Part shown: positions 45,388 to 52,604 of the stretch, piece by piece
Layout: the number at the start of each line of letters is the position of its first letter
How positions within the stretch are numbered: the stretch's first letter is position 1
Assembly: GCF_012641095.1 (NCBI RefSeq)
Contig: NZ_JAAVSC010000003.1
Coordinates: forward strand, 1-64,000
Origin: Lactobacillus sp. HBUAS51381
Lineage (GTDB): Bacteria > Bacillota > Bacilli > Lactobacillales > Lactobacillaceae
Direction: 5' to 3'
DNA: 64,000 nucleotides
Position numbers and translations under genes: made by a program
The notes under the pieces: generated by a model
Told to the model about the DNA's origin: nothing
The model's database searches: none
Seen by the model: the letters and a program-made list of their open reading frames with translations, nothing else

Positions 45388-45756
45388 GTGTCTGATGAAA
45401 TAAACGATGGTTTTAATCTCCTGACTAATGATGCCAAGTACCTTCTTCTTAACTTGTACAAGGAATATATTGGACGGCGCAACCACGGTATGATCAAAGT
45501 AAATGCAAGAGATTTTGGGAGTTCAGACAATATTCAGGAGTCCTTGATGCCCGAATGGAATCAAGACGATGTAGCCGACACTATACTTGAACTATCCCGA
45601 ATGAATTTTGTCAAAACAGTTTCAGCATCTAACTTTGTACATGATGCCCGCTTAACAACTATTGCAATAGCCAGAATGGAACATCGCTATCAAGACAAGG
45701 TCAATAACGTTGTAGAAGCAATTGCAAAAGTTAAATCACTAATTCCATTCATCTAA
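45388..45756 (+). CDS. Opposite-strand early-region gene, unknown
   Basis: About 122 aa from the GTG at 45388, with AAAGGA upstream. Helical; LTNDAKYLLLNLYKEYIGRR and DDVADTILELSRMNFVKTV suggest a winged-helix or SOS-like small domain. It has its own candidate promoter (TTCAAG and TACAAT, 18 apart, ending at 45364) and runs against the minus-strand early operon, so it may be expressed in the lysogen. No family recognised. Confidence 0.7.
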   Translation: MSDEINDGFNLLTNDAKYLLLNLYKEYIGRRNHGMIKVNARDFGSSDNIQESLMPEWNQDDVADTILELSRMNFVKTVSASNFVHDARLTTIAIARMEHRYQDKVNNVVEAIAKVKSLIPFI

Positions 45757-45959
45757 TACATCAACATCCAATCTCTTGCCAGCAAATCTTCAAGCTTCGG
45801 TTCCCATCTTGCCGTGATGGGACCTTTTTTGTTGCTTACAATAATCATTGCTGAATCCGTGTTCGTCCCGATAACTGTATCTCCGTTCGGCATCCAGGAT
45901 TCACGTGTTATACCTATAGATGCCTCATGTGCTTTCTCTAACGCCTCTGAAATATCCAC
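45753..45959 (-). CDS. DUF2829 (Tad2-like) protein
   Basis: 68 aa from the GTG at 45959 (GAGGTGG site 10 bases upstream). Family pattern: SEALEKAHEASIGITRESWMP at the start and ARWEPKLEDLLARDWML at the end. DUF2829 includes Tad2, a phage protein that binds the cyclic nucleotide signal of Thoeris defence. Assignment to the family is good; anti-Thoeris activity is inference. Confidence 0.75.
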   Translation of the reverse strand: MDISEALEKAHEASIGITRESWMPNGDTVIGTNTDSAMIIVSNKKGPITARWEPKLEDLLARDWMLMY

Positions 45960-45960
45960 T

Positions 45961-46041
45961 CTATTTTCGCCACCTCTCATACCCAATTCTCAACAGGCCG
46001 CCAAGCCCGAAGACTGCTACAAAAATCGCTACTGCTGTCAC
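45961..46041 (-). CDS. Very small membrane peptide (26 aa)
   Basis: GTG at 46041 with GTGGAGG eight bases upstream. Sequence TAVAIFVAVFGLGGLLRIG is one membrane span followed by YERWRK. It is placed so that its stop overlaps the translation start region of the DUF2829 gene. Confidence 0.5.
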   Translation of the reverse strand: MTAVAIFVAVFGLGGLLRIGYERWRK

Positions 46042-46089
46042 TGTGCTACCTCCACTTGTCCTTATCCATCACTTGGCGCTGTCCACGAC

Positions 46090-46359
46090 TTAAAATTCTG
46101 TGATAGATAAGATTGCTCGTTTCAATTCACTTGGTTCATAGAATACCTTGTTAGACTCTTTGTACCGACGTTCAATCAGCTTTACTTGCGGCTTGTTCTT
46201 GATATTCTTATCGAAGAAAGCACGTGAAACGCAGAGTTCCTTGAAGGCTGTATCACGATCTAACATGATGTACTCTCGAATGATTGTTTGAAGACGTGGC
46301 CCCAGATACTTTTCAACTTCATTGGCCACAGCATGCTCAACGACCGCTTCCAATTCCAT
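46090..46359 (-). CDS. DUF771-like/excisionase-fold early protein
   Basis: 89 aa. Central HTH-like segment (DTAFKELCVSRAFFDKNIKN), then VKLIERRYKES and a final KVFYEPSELKRAI, as in DUF771 proteins with an excisionase-like fold. Function unknown; DNA binding is likely. Confidence 0.65.
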   Translation of the reverse strand: MELEAVVEHAVANEVEKYLGPRLQTIIREYIMLDRDTAFKELCVSRAFFDKNIKNKPQVKLIERRYKESNKVFYEPSELKRAILSITEF

Positions 46360-46371
46360 ACTGGTTCACCC

Positions 46372-46455
46372 CTATTCAAACATATCGTCAATTCCGTAAT
46401 GACCGACTAACCAGCCTACGAACATTACCAGACTAAATTTAACTAGAATCACCAT
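46372..46455 (-). CDS. Very small membrane peptide (27 aa)
   Basis: ATG at 46455 with AGGAGG seven bases upstream. One hydrophobic span (ILVKFSLVMFVGWLVG) then acidic end GIDDMFE. Lies between the antirepressor and DUF771-like genes. Confidence 0.5.
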   Translation of the reverse strand: MVILVKFSLVMFVGWLVGHYGIDDMFE

Positions 46456-46457
46456 AA

Positions 46458-47186
46458 CTATGCCTCCTGCACAATTTGTTCAACTTTGGGCACAATACCT
46501 TTTAACTTCAGAAAATCGTATAGGAACTTCTGTCCGGCCTGAGTCCACTTCATCGTGTTCCTAACCTGTTCCAATCCATGGCTGTCTTTATATGGAAACG
46601 GTTCGACATGGGTATACCCCTTGTCTTGATATACTGCATACAATAGCCACGTCTTGCCTTGCTTATACTGAATACCTAGCCCGTGTAATAGTTTATTGAA
46701 CTCGCGCGTTGAATAGCCATAGTTCTTAGCAATAACCGAGGTTGCTTCCAATCCAGGATTAGCAAGCATCTTATCGGTATATTCTGCTTTAGGCTGCATA
46801 ATGGTGATTTGCTCTGCTTGATCCGCAGCCAATCGCAACGCCTCTGGCAAAGTCGTTGGCAGTTGGAACTGGCTGACGTGTTTCTCCATTAGGTTAAATG
46901 CTTGAATATATTGGAGTTTAAAATTATCAGCTTTGCGTCCCGTGAATCCCATTACGATAAAAGCGAATCCGTCACGATTCATGTAGTACATCGGATTTGA
47001 CTTGCCATTTGATGCCGTGTATCTTCCTTCTACAAACATGTTTTTCAGTAGAGCTGAATTTTCAGCCGTACTAATTTTGTTTTCAATTGCCTGAACAACA
47101 TTTTTATGTTGCTTGCCAAATGTTTTTGCCACTTGAAGACTGCTGGTCACAGCCTGCTGGTCCCTCACAATCACTAAATCATTCAT
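46458..47186 (-). CDS. Phage antirepressor (Rha N-domain with KilA-C domain)
   Basis: 242 aa. The N-terminal Rha domain (VTSSLQVAKTFGKQHKNVVQ, YYMNRDGFAFIVMGFTG) is followed by a C-terminal ANT/KilAC domain (EATSVIAKNYGYSTREFNKLL). It probably relieves repressor control or regulates early genes. Located just downstream of the Cro-like gene. Confidence 0.9.
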   Translation of the reverse strand: MNDLVIVRDQQAVTSSLQVAKTFGKQHKNVVQAIENKISTAENSALLKNMFVEGRYTASNGKSNPMYYMNRDGFAFIVMGFTGRKADNFKLQYIQAFNLMEKHVSQFQLPTTLPEALRLAADQAEQITIMQPKAEYTDKMLANPGLEATSVIAKNYGYSTREFNKLLHGLGIQYKQGKTWLLYAVYQDKGYTHVEPFPYKDSHGLEQVRNTMKWTQAGQKFLYDFLKLKGIVPKVEQIVQEA

Positions 47187-47197
47187 TGCCGTCCCTC

Positions 47198-47407
47198 CTA
47201 TTCCTTAATGTCTAAAACTCGATAGACTTTCTGTCGAATCTCAACCGACTTGGGCGACATATCCGCGTGAATCGCGCGATTAAGTTGCACTGGCTTCTCG
47301 TTGATTAAACTAGCCAATTCAACCTGCGTCATGTCTTTCTCAAGCAGGCGCATCTTGATTCGGTTGGTGATAGCTTTGGCGCCCTCAACTAAATTCTGTT
47401 CTGTCAC
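47198..47407 (-). CDS. Cro-like HTH regulator
   Basis: 69 aa with an XRE-type HTH (LLEKDMTQVELASLINEKPVQLNRAI). First regulator on the lytic strand after the switch region; the role as Cro is by position. Confidence 0.8.
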   Translation of the reverse strand: MTEQNLVEGAKAITNRIKMRLLEKDMTQVELASLINEKPVQLNRAIHADMSPKSVEIRQKVYRVLDIKE

Positions 47408-47456
47408 TTTTACTCACTTCCTTTTGATATAATTTTGTTGAAAGGTGGTGATTCTA

Positions 47457-47789
47457 TTGGAACTTTCCAACAAAGAGATTGAAATACTTAGATTTTTAAA
47501 TCGTAGTCCGCAAGGTCGCAACAATGAGCTTAGCCTTGAGTACTTGCTTGGACATTTTGAAACAAATATTCAATCTATAGGCGTTAGTCTTACCCCTCTT
47601 GAGAAAGACGGCTACATTGTCCGAAACAGTAAAGAGCGATACGTCCTAACGGAAACTGGTGCTAACTATCTTGAACGAATTCGCTCAACTTGGCTAAGAA
47701 AGACAAAAGAAAAAATGGTCTGGAGCATTGGTGCACCTATCGTTGTAGCTTTTGCAGTAAGTTTGATTACAAATCTCCTTATTAAATGA
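47457..47789 (+). CDS. Winged-helix protein with C-terminal membrane span
   Basis: 110 aa. TTG start at 47457 follows GAAAGGTGG by 8 bases. Residues 1-75 look like a winged helix (ELSNKEIEILRFLNRSPQG, LTPLEKDGYIVRNSKERYVL); the last 20 residues are a membrane anchor. It is convergent with the next gene, overlapping its end by 8 bases. Confidence 0.7.
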   Translation: MELSNKEIEILRFLNRSPQGRNNELSLEYLLGHFETNIQSIGVSLTPLEKDGYIVRNSKERYVLTETGANYLERIRSTWLRKTKEKMVWSIGAPIVVAFAVSLITNLLIK

Positions 47790-48060
47790 ACCAGACACTT
47801 ACAATCACAGCTACTAATATTGACAAACTCAAGCCTGCAATTCTCCAATTGGTATCCTCTCGTTTTCGACGCATGCTTCCCATCTCTTCTCGAACCTTAA
47901 AGTTTTCATGCTGAATCCGGTCAATGTTAGTTACTTCTCGACTGAGCTTTCCAAAAAGTTCTACAATCGCAACAACATCTGTCACAGACGCTTCTTTTGA
48001 CCTTTCAGCCAACATCTTCATTTCTTCAATGATCAACTCACGTTGATTAACCAAGTTCAT
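47782..48060 (-). CDS. Tail-anchored coiled-coil protein of the switch region
   Basis: 92 aa from the ATG at 48060 (GGAGGG site). A charged helix (LAERSKEASVTDVVAIVELFGKL... to MRRKRED) ends in a membrane span (AGLSLSILVAVIVSVWFI). Pairs head-to-tail with the membrane-anchored winged-helix gene opposite. Function unknown. Confidence 0.7.
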   Translation of the reverse strand: MNLVNQRELIIEEMKMLAERSKEASVTDVVAIVELFGKLSREVTNIDRIQHENFKVREEMGSMRRKREDTNWRIAGLSLSILVAVIVSVWFI

Positions 48061-48141
48061 CCCTCCAGTCTTAGCTAGGTACATATACCAAGAAAGCCTT
48101 CCCTTGATATAAGGCGTAAAGCTTTTTATTTTCTCCTTTCA

Positions 48142-48303
48142 TTACAGGTAACTTGAATTTACAAGTGCTTTATAAAGTTCGGCGATGGCTGCCACCATTG
48201 CTGGGCTTTTCTGATTTTCTGAATTGCTTACCAAGGCTAGAAAGAAATCCTTCGCCTGTTCTGATGGTTGTGTTCAAAAATTCTGAGCATCATGTTGTGC
48301 CAT
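48142..48303 (-). pseudogene. Small early gene interrupted by an in-frame TGA
   Basis: A strong AAAGGGGGG ribosome site precedes the ATG at 48303. The frame MAQHDAQNF is stopped by TGA at 48276-48274 and then continues open for 43 codons (TQPSEQAKDFFLALVSNSEN... to ALVNSSYL). Single-base nonsense mutation is the simplest reading. It would have been the first gene of the lytic operon. Confidence 0.6.
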
Positions 48304-48353
48304 ATTACTTCCCCCCCTTTCGGTAATTTATTTATCAAGTTATTGCATTTTGA

Positions 48354-48530
48354 TTAGCATATGTGCTAAAATAAGTGCATAAGACATAAGCAAATAAGCC
48401 TGTCCAATCAGTGATTACTCGCCAAAGCCTTCTCTGATGGGTCCTAGATTCTTATTGCTTAATTACTTGATGAATTCATTATTGCGCATTTATGCTAAAA
48501 AGTCAATCATTCATTTGCATTTATGCTAAT
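48354..48530. promoter_or_regulatory. Lysogeny switch operators
   Basis: Three related operator-like sites lie between the divergent transcripts: TAGCATATGTGCTA (48355-48368, a perfect inverted repeat), GCATTTATGCTA (48486-48497) and again GCATTTATGCTA (48517-48528), the last two 31 bp apart, three helical turns. The consensus half-site is TAGCA. They should bind the CI-like repressor and the Cro-like protein. 48304-48562 holds no gene. Confidence 0.7.
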
Positions 48531-48562
48531 ATTGGACTGTCAAACCTAGGAGAACACTTGAT

Positions 48563-48877
48563 ATGACAGTATTTGAAAGAATAAAAAAATTAGCAAAAGA
48601 GCGAGGATACTCCTTAACTAAGTTAAATGACGAAGCCGGACTGGGAACTAACTCCATTTATCATTGGAAAACCAAAACTCCAGGTACTGACAATTTACAG
48701 AAAGTAGCTAACGTTTTGAATGTCACTGTGGATTACCTGCTCGGAGAAGAAAATCAATCTACTAGATCAAAGAAATCCGTCGACTTAAACGATGATGATG
48801 CCTTTTTAACTTTTGAAGGTAAGCCGATTCCCGAAGAAGATCGAGAACTAATTAAACGACTACTGCGAGGTAAATAA
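48563..48877 (+). CDS. CI-like/ImmR-type HTH repressor
   Basis: 104 aa. XRE HTH in residues 1-62 (YSLTKLNDEAGLGTNSIYHW), and a short C-terminal region with FLTFEGKPIPEEDRELIKRLLRGK, the typical tail of repressors paired with an ImmA/IrrE protease, here encoded next. No S24 peptidase domain, so induction should depend on that protease rather than self-cleavage. Confidence 0.9.
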   Translation: MTVFERIKKLAKERGYSLTKLNDEAGLGTNSIYHWKTKTPGTDNLQKVANVLNVTVDYLLGEENQSTRSKKSVDLNDDDAFLTFEGKPIPEEDRELIKRLLRGK

Positions 48878-48878
48878 T

Positions 48879-49292
48879 GTGGACAATATTCTAACTGACT
48901 TACTAATATATGCGCTGAAGGATCAACATATTAGAGTGGCCATGAGTCCTGAATTCACTTTAGACGCCCCATCCATGGTAAAAACTAAATCAAAGATTAT
49001 CATTCTTAATACTAATCTTTCTGACAAAGACCAGCTTCCTTTACAATTGGCCCACGAAATCGGCCACATTGTTAATGGAGATATGGCATCTAATCCATTA
49101 CACTTTGGGGATCAGGCCATAGATTACTCCATGGAGCTACAAGCTAATCGCTTTGCAGTTCAAAAGCTCATCCCCTACTATTTAGCTGATCGTGATAGGG
49201 ATCACATAAATGTAAACGAATTCATGGACATGTTTGTCGTTCCAGCTCATCTTGAGAAAATGTGTCGCGACGAATTAATTAAAGCATTCTAG
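48879..49292 (+). CDS. ImmA/IrrE-type metallopeptidase
   Basis: 137 aa with the zinc site HEIGH at 59-63 (LAHEIGHIVNGDMASN) and the downstream YSMELQANRFA acidic ligand motif. Starts GTG one base after the repressor stop. Cleaves the adjacent repressor on an inducing signal in characterised ImmR/ImmA pairs. Confidence 0.9.
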   Translation: MDNILTDLLIYALKDQHIRVAMSPEFTLDAPSMVKTKSKIIILNTNLSDKDQLPLQLAHEIGHIVNGDMASNPLHFGDQAIDYSMELQANRFAVQKLIPYYLADRDRDHINVNEFMDMFVVPAHLEKMCRDELIKAF

Positions 49293-49310
49293 AGGGAAGG
49301 AACTTAGCTA

Positions 49311-50297
49311 ATGGGAATCTTTTCTTGGATTCAAAAACAATTATCAAACCGAACTGAAAAATCTACTGAACTCCCCACAAAGACCGTCGAACCATATATC
49401 TCATCAAATAGAGATATGCAAGAATTCGAAGCACAAGCACGACATTTCCCGTCAATGCGCATAGATAAGCGATTGATGAAGCCCCTTGAAGAAGGCTTGC
49501 TTCCTGGAGAAATCATTCTTCTAGAATGGTCCAACCATAAAAGCGAACACGCCAGTATACCTGCCTACTTTGAATATGATTATGGACTCAATGCAACTAT
49601 AGACAGACATAAGCTCGCTAGGCTGGGCTACTTAACAATTGCATCCCCTTCCGAATCATTAAAGTCCTTACGAGTACCTGAACTAAAAGGTATCCTTCGG
49701 AGTAACGGCCAAAAACTATCAGGAAAGAAAGCTGACTTAATCCACCGCATTGCTGATAATATTGAAGAAAGTTCGTATTCAAATACTATTTCTGATAGAA
49801 CTCTTGTCTGCACGCCCGCCGGTAATTTGCTTTTAGAAAAGTATAATTATTTGGTGTGGGCTCATAAGCACAACTCTAAGGATGGTGTAATTAATGTAGC
49901 TAATGCTCTGAACCATTCCATCGAAGAAATGCAGTCGAAACTCAATTATTCAAGAAGCCAGGCAGGACTTACCAAACACTTTCTGACCCTGCTTGAAGAT
50001 TATGATGCCGATGCCTATGAAATTCTTGGTTCACTTGATATAGCAACTTGTGCAAAATGTGGTGAGATGGATGGAAGGGTATTCCAAGCTTCTCATGCCA
50101 AACCTGGAGTTAACCTCCCACCTTTTCATGATGGGTGTCGATGTGAAATTGTTCCCCACATTTCTGGACTGTCGACACCAGATAAAAGAGTTGCACGGAA
50201 CCCTAAAACTGGAAAAACCGAGAACATCACTCACCAAAACTACAAGGAATGGCATGAAGCTATGGTACAAAAGTACGGTACCGAAGTGTTCAAATAA
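49311..50297 (+). CDS. SAP-domain protein with a MuF-like C-terminal zinc-knuckle, in the lysogeny module
   Basis: 328 aa. A SAP-like helix-loop-helix (about 116-150, LKSLRVPELKGILRSNGQKL) follows a basic N-terminal region. Residues 240-328 copy the end of MuF minor head proteins: CAKCGEMDGRVF (247-258), PPFHDGCRCEIVPH (271-283), KRVARNPKTGK and YKEWHEAM. The prophage's own MuF has CDTCGRLDGQKI, IHPYCRCTTVPY and the DPETGKGK equivalent. Located in an operon with repressor and ImmA, so expressed in the lysogen. Function unknown. Confidence 0.82.
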   Translation: MGIFSWIQKQLSNRTEKSTELPTKTVEPYISSNRDMQEFEAQARHFPSMRIDKRLMKPLEEGLLPGEIILLEWSNHKSEHASIPAYFEYDYGLNATIDRHKLARLGYLTIASPSESLKSLRVPELKGILRSNGQKLSGKKADLIHRIADNIEESSYSNTISDRTLVCTPAGNLLLEKYNYLVWAHKHNSKDGVINVANALNHSIEEMQSKLNYSRSQAGLTKHFLTLLEDYDADAYEILGSLDIATCAKCGEMDGRVFQASHAKPGVNLPPFHDGCRCEIVPHISGLSTPDKRVARNPKTGKTENITHQNYKEWHEAMVQKYGTEVFK

Positions 50298-50364
50298 AAT
50301 TGGCCCAATAAAGCTGACGGCGTTAAAAGCTGCAAATACATACCCCCATTTAGGAGGAAACATC

Positions 50365-51129
50365 ATGAAACGCATAGTTACTATTGCTATCTTACTTTTT
50401 GCTGGACTATCACTAACAGCCTGTGGTAGCAAAAAGTCCGAAACAAAGTATTATGATAGTGATTTTATATCTGCTCTTGAGAGTGGACTTCAAAAACGTT
50501 GGGCAATCACTGACACCGTGAAAGATATTGACAAAGCCTCCCAAGATACCTTGACAAAGTCTGTAAATGCTGAGCTAGATGTTGTAAAGCCGTATGAAAA
50601 TAAGAAGTTTAAGAATGATAAACTCCACGAACAAGCTATTACCTACATCAACGCTCTCAAGGATCAGAAAACAGCTCTAAAAAGCTACGATAAGTCAAAT
50701 TTCTTCGACAAATGGAATAAGGCCTACAACACTCGAACGCAGATGATTGTAAAAATTAATCAGAAGCATAAACTCAAAGTTGCTGATAAATACAAGAGCG
50801 ACCTGACGGAACTAACTCGTCACGGTGATGAAGTGGCAAATCAAGACCAAAAAACCGAAGCCATTAATGCATTGGTTAAATCTATCAAATTCAAGCAAGC
50901 TAAAGATGATGGTTATAATTACACTTATGATGCCAAGGTTAAGAACAATTCGGGATATTCGTTTAAGAACTTTGGTATTAAAGTTAAATTAATGGATTCT
51001 GACAAAACTGTAGTTGATACTCAGTTAACTTACGTTGATGATTGGGATAAAAATCAAACCAGCCAATTCGAATTCATGACAGATAAAAAATTCAATTCCT
51101 ATGAAGTCGTTCTCGACTATACAAATTAA
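50365..51129 (+). CDS. Prophage lipoprotein with FxLYD-like domain
   Basis: 254 aa from the ATG at 50365 (AGGAGG site). A lipoprotein signal peptide with lipobox LTAC (Cys20) is followed by a charged helical domain and a C-terminal beta domain (YTYDAKVKNNSGYSFKNFGI...YVDDWDKNQTSQFEF) of the FxLYD type. Lipoproteins in lysogeny modules often block superinfecting phage DNA; this is inference. Confidence 0.85.
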   Translation: MKRIVTIAILLFAGLSLTACGSKKSETKYYDSDFISALESGLQKRWAITDTVKDIDKASQDTLTKSVNAELDVVKPYENKKFKNDKLHEQAITYINALKDQKTALKSYDKSNFFDKWNKAYNTRTQMIVKINQKHKLKVADKYKSDLTELTRHGDEVANQDQKTEAINALVKSIKFKQAKDDGYNYTYDAKVKNNSGYSFKNFGIKVKLMDSDKTVVDTQLTYVDDWDKNQTSQFEFMTDKKFNSYEVVLDYTN

Positions 51130-51463
51130 TTAAGAAAAGAAGCAATCACTGCTATACGAACGTTTCTACCGCTCATGTATTTTGCTAAGAAAATAAAAAA
51201 AGCGCATCTCCTCCCGCCAAGAAGTAAGATGCGCTGCCCTCCTCGGTAGCTAGTACTGGTTTGACTCCAGTGGAGGGAATTAAGTTAGCTGAGTACAGCT
51301 GACTGCTGTTTAAAATAGCTGAACATTTTAGTAATTTATTGACGAATATCACTTTTAGTGCGAAAATAGCATTAATCAATTAAGTGGCTGCTGTGCGGCC
51401 GTACCAAAAGGGATATGTCGTTATTGGCATATCCCTTTTGCGCTATATAAGGAGGTGACAATC
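51130..51463. other. Gene-free, hairpin-rich intergenic region
   Basis: No convincing coding frame. Contains a minus-strand terminator AGCGCATC/GATGCGCT (51201-51235) whose loop carries TCTTGGCGG, a CCCTCC...GGAGGG compound hairpin (51237-51278), and a plus-strand-read stem AAAAGGGATATG/CATATCCCTTTT (51405-51441) just before the Abi gene. A small RNA is possible. Confidence 0.5.
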
Positions 51464-52456
51464 TTGACAATGGAAAAGCCTTTTATGGAAATTGATAATC
51501 AAATTAAGCAACTCCGAGATGGACGAGGATTACTTTTTAACTCTGAGGAACATGCTCGCGATATGCTCACGCGTTACGGATATTACGAAATAATCAATGG
51601 CTACAAAGACCATTTTATGATTGATTCTACTGATGATTCTCAAGGATTTACCCCCGGAATAACCTTTGAACATATCTTCTCTTTGTTTGAACTAGATCGC
51701 CATCTCCGTGAAGGTGTTATGAATTCGCTGGAACTTTTTGAGGCGAACATTAGGCAGGTAATCGCTTATACGGTTGCTCAAAAAATATCCGATGATCAAG
51801 AAGTCTATATTCAACGTAAGCAATACAGAACTGGAATAAAGTATTATGATCATCATCTTCGTAAGTACACTTATCCAATTGATAAATTGATCTCTACGAT
51901 GAAAAAAATTGTAAGTGCAAAAACTGATCCCTATAAACATTATCGTGAACATCACGGCAATGTACCACCATGGATATTGGTAAAAAAGCTGAGTTTCGGA
52001 AACTTAATTTGGTGGTTTAAATTAATGGATTCAGAATACTCGGATTTAATCATTTCCAGAATGTTAAATATTCCAGAATCATTTATTTCAACTCTTCCAG
52101 AACTGCGTGAAACCTTCGGTTCTATGCTTACGTTATACCTAGATTATCGGAATACGGCAGCCCACGGTGGCAGAATCTACAATCACCGCTCTCAAAAGCA
52201 CGCTTTGCCTTATCTTTCATTCCTTCATAAGCAGACTTTAAAGATCTCGGAGGCTGACTATCGCCTTGGTAAGGGACAAAGTCAGCTAGGAATGGTATTA
52301 AAAACATTGGCAATCTTAGATAATAAAGATCCTGTTGATGAATTGAATGCAACTATTTCTTATTATTCACGCCAATACCTAAAGCAATTTCCCAACGATG
52401 AACAGTACTTACTTTCCAAAATGGAACTCACACATGATTGGATCTTTAAAGACTAA
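51464..52456 (+). CDS. Abi-family protein (Abi_2; AbiD/AbiF-like)
   Basis: 330 aa; member of the abortive-infection family with the HEPN-type RNase motif RNTAAH (Arg229-His234). It begins MEKPFMEIDNQIKQL and contains YGYYEIINGYK, both diagnostic. TTG start at 51464 sits 8 bases after GGAGG. Likely gives the lysogen resistance to other phages. It occupies the variable slot between immunity and integrase genes. Confidence 0.88.
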   Translation: MTMEKPFMEIDNQIKQLRDGRGLLFNSEEHARDMLTRYGYYEIINGYKDHFMIDSTDDSQGFTPGITFEHIFSLFELDRHLREGVMNSLELFEANIRQVIAYTVAQKISDDQEVYIQRKQYRTGIKYYDHHLRKYTYPIDKLISTMKKIVSAKTDPYKHYREHHGNVPPWILVKKLSFGNLIWWFKLMDSEYSDLIISRMLNIPESFISTLPELRETFGSMLTLYLDYRNTAAHGGRIYNHRSQKHALPYLSFLHKQTLKISEADYRLGKGQSQLGMVLKTLAILDNKDPVDELNATISYYSRQYLKQFPNDEQYLLSKMELTHDWIFKD

Positions 52457-52459
52457 AAA

Positions 52460-52525
52460 ACATCCCCGTCTCCGCCAAGATAATGGGATGCAATACACTT
52501 CAAGGGATAGTTATACCCCTTTACA
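52460..52525 (-). ncRNA. Candidate small antisense-type RNA before the integrase gene
   Basis: On the minus strand TTGTGG (52560-52555) and TATAAT (52537-52532) are 17 bases apart. The transcript would start near 52525, form AAGGGG/TCCCTT and CATCCC/GGGATG hairpins and end in six T, about 65 bases long. The terminator loop contains TCTTGGCGG, the same 9-mer as the hairpin at 51201-51235. Confidence 0.5.
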
Positions 52526-52604
52526 TTCACAATTATAAATGAAAGGAGGTGATGCCACAACCTCTCCTAAAACGGCGCTGTCCACGCATTTAAGGAGAAT
52601 ACCA

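Noticed and set aside
51185-51379. A 64-codon minus-strand frame in the hairpin-rich region
   Set aside because: It runs through two strong hairpins, has no ribosome site and no family.
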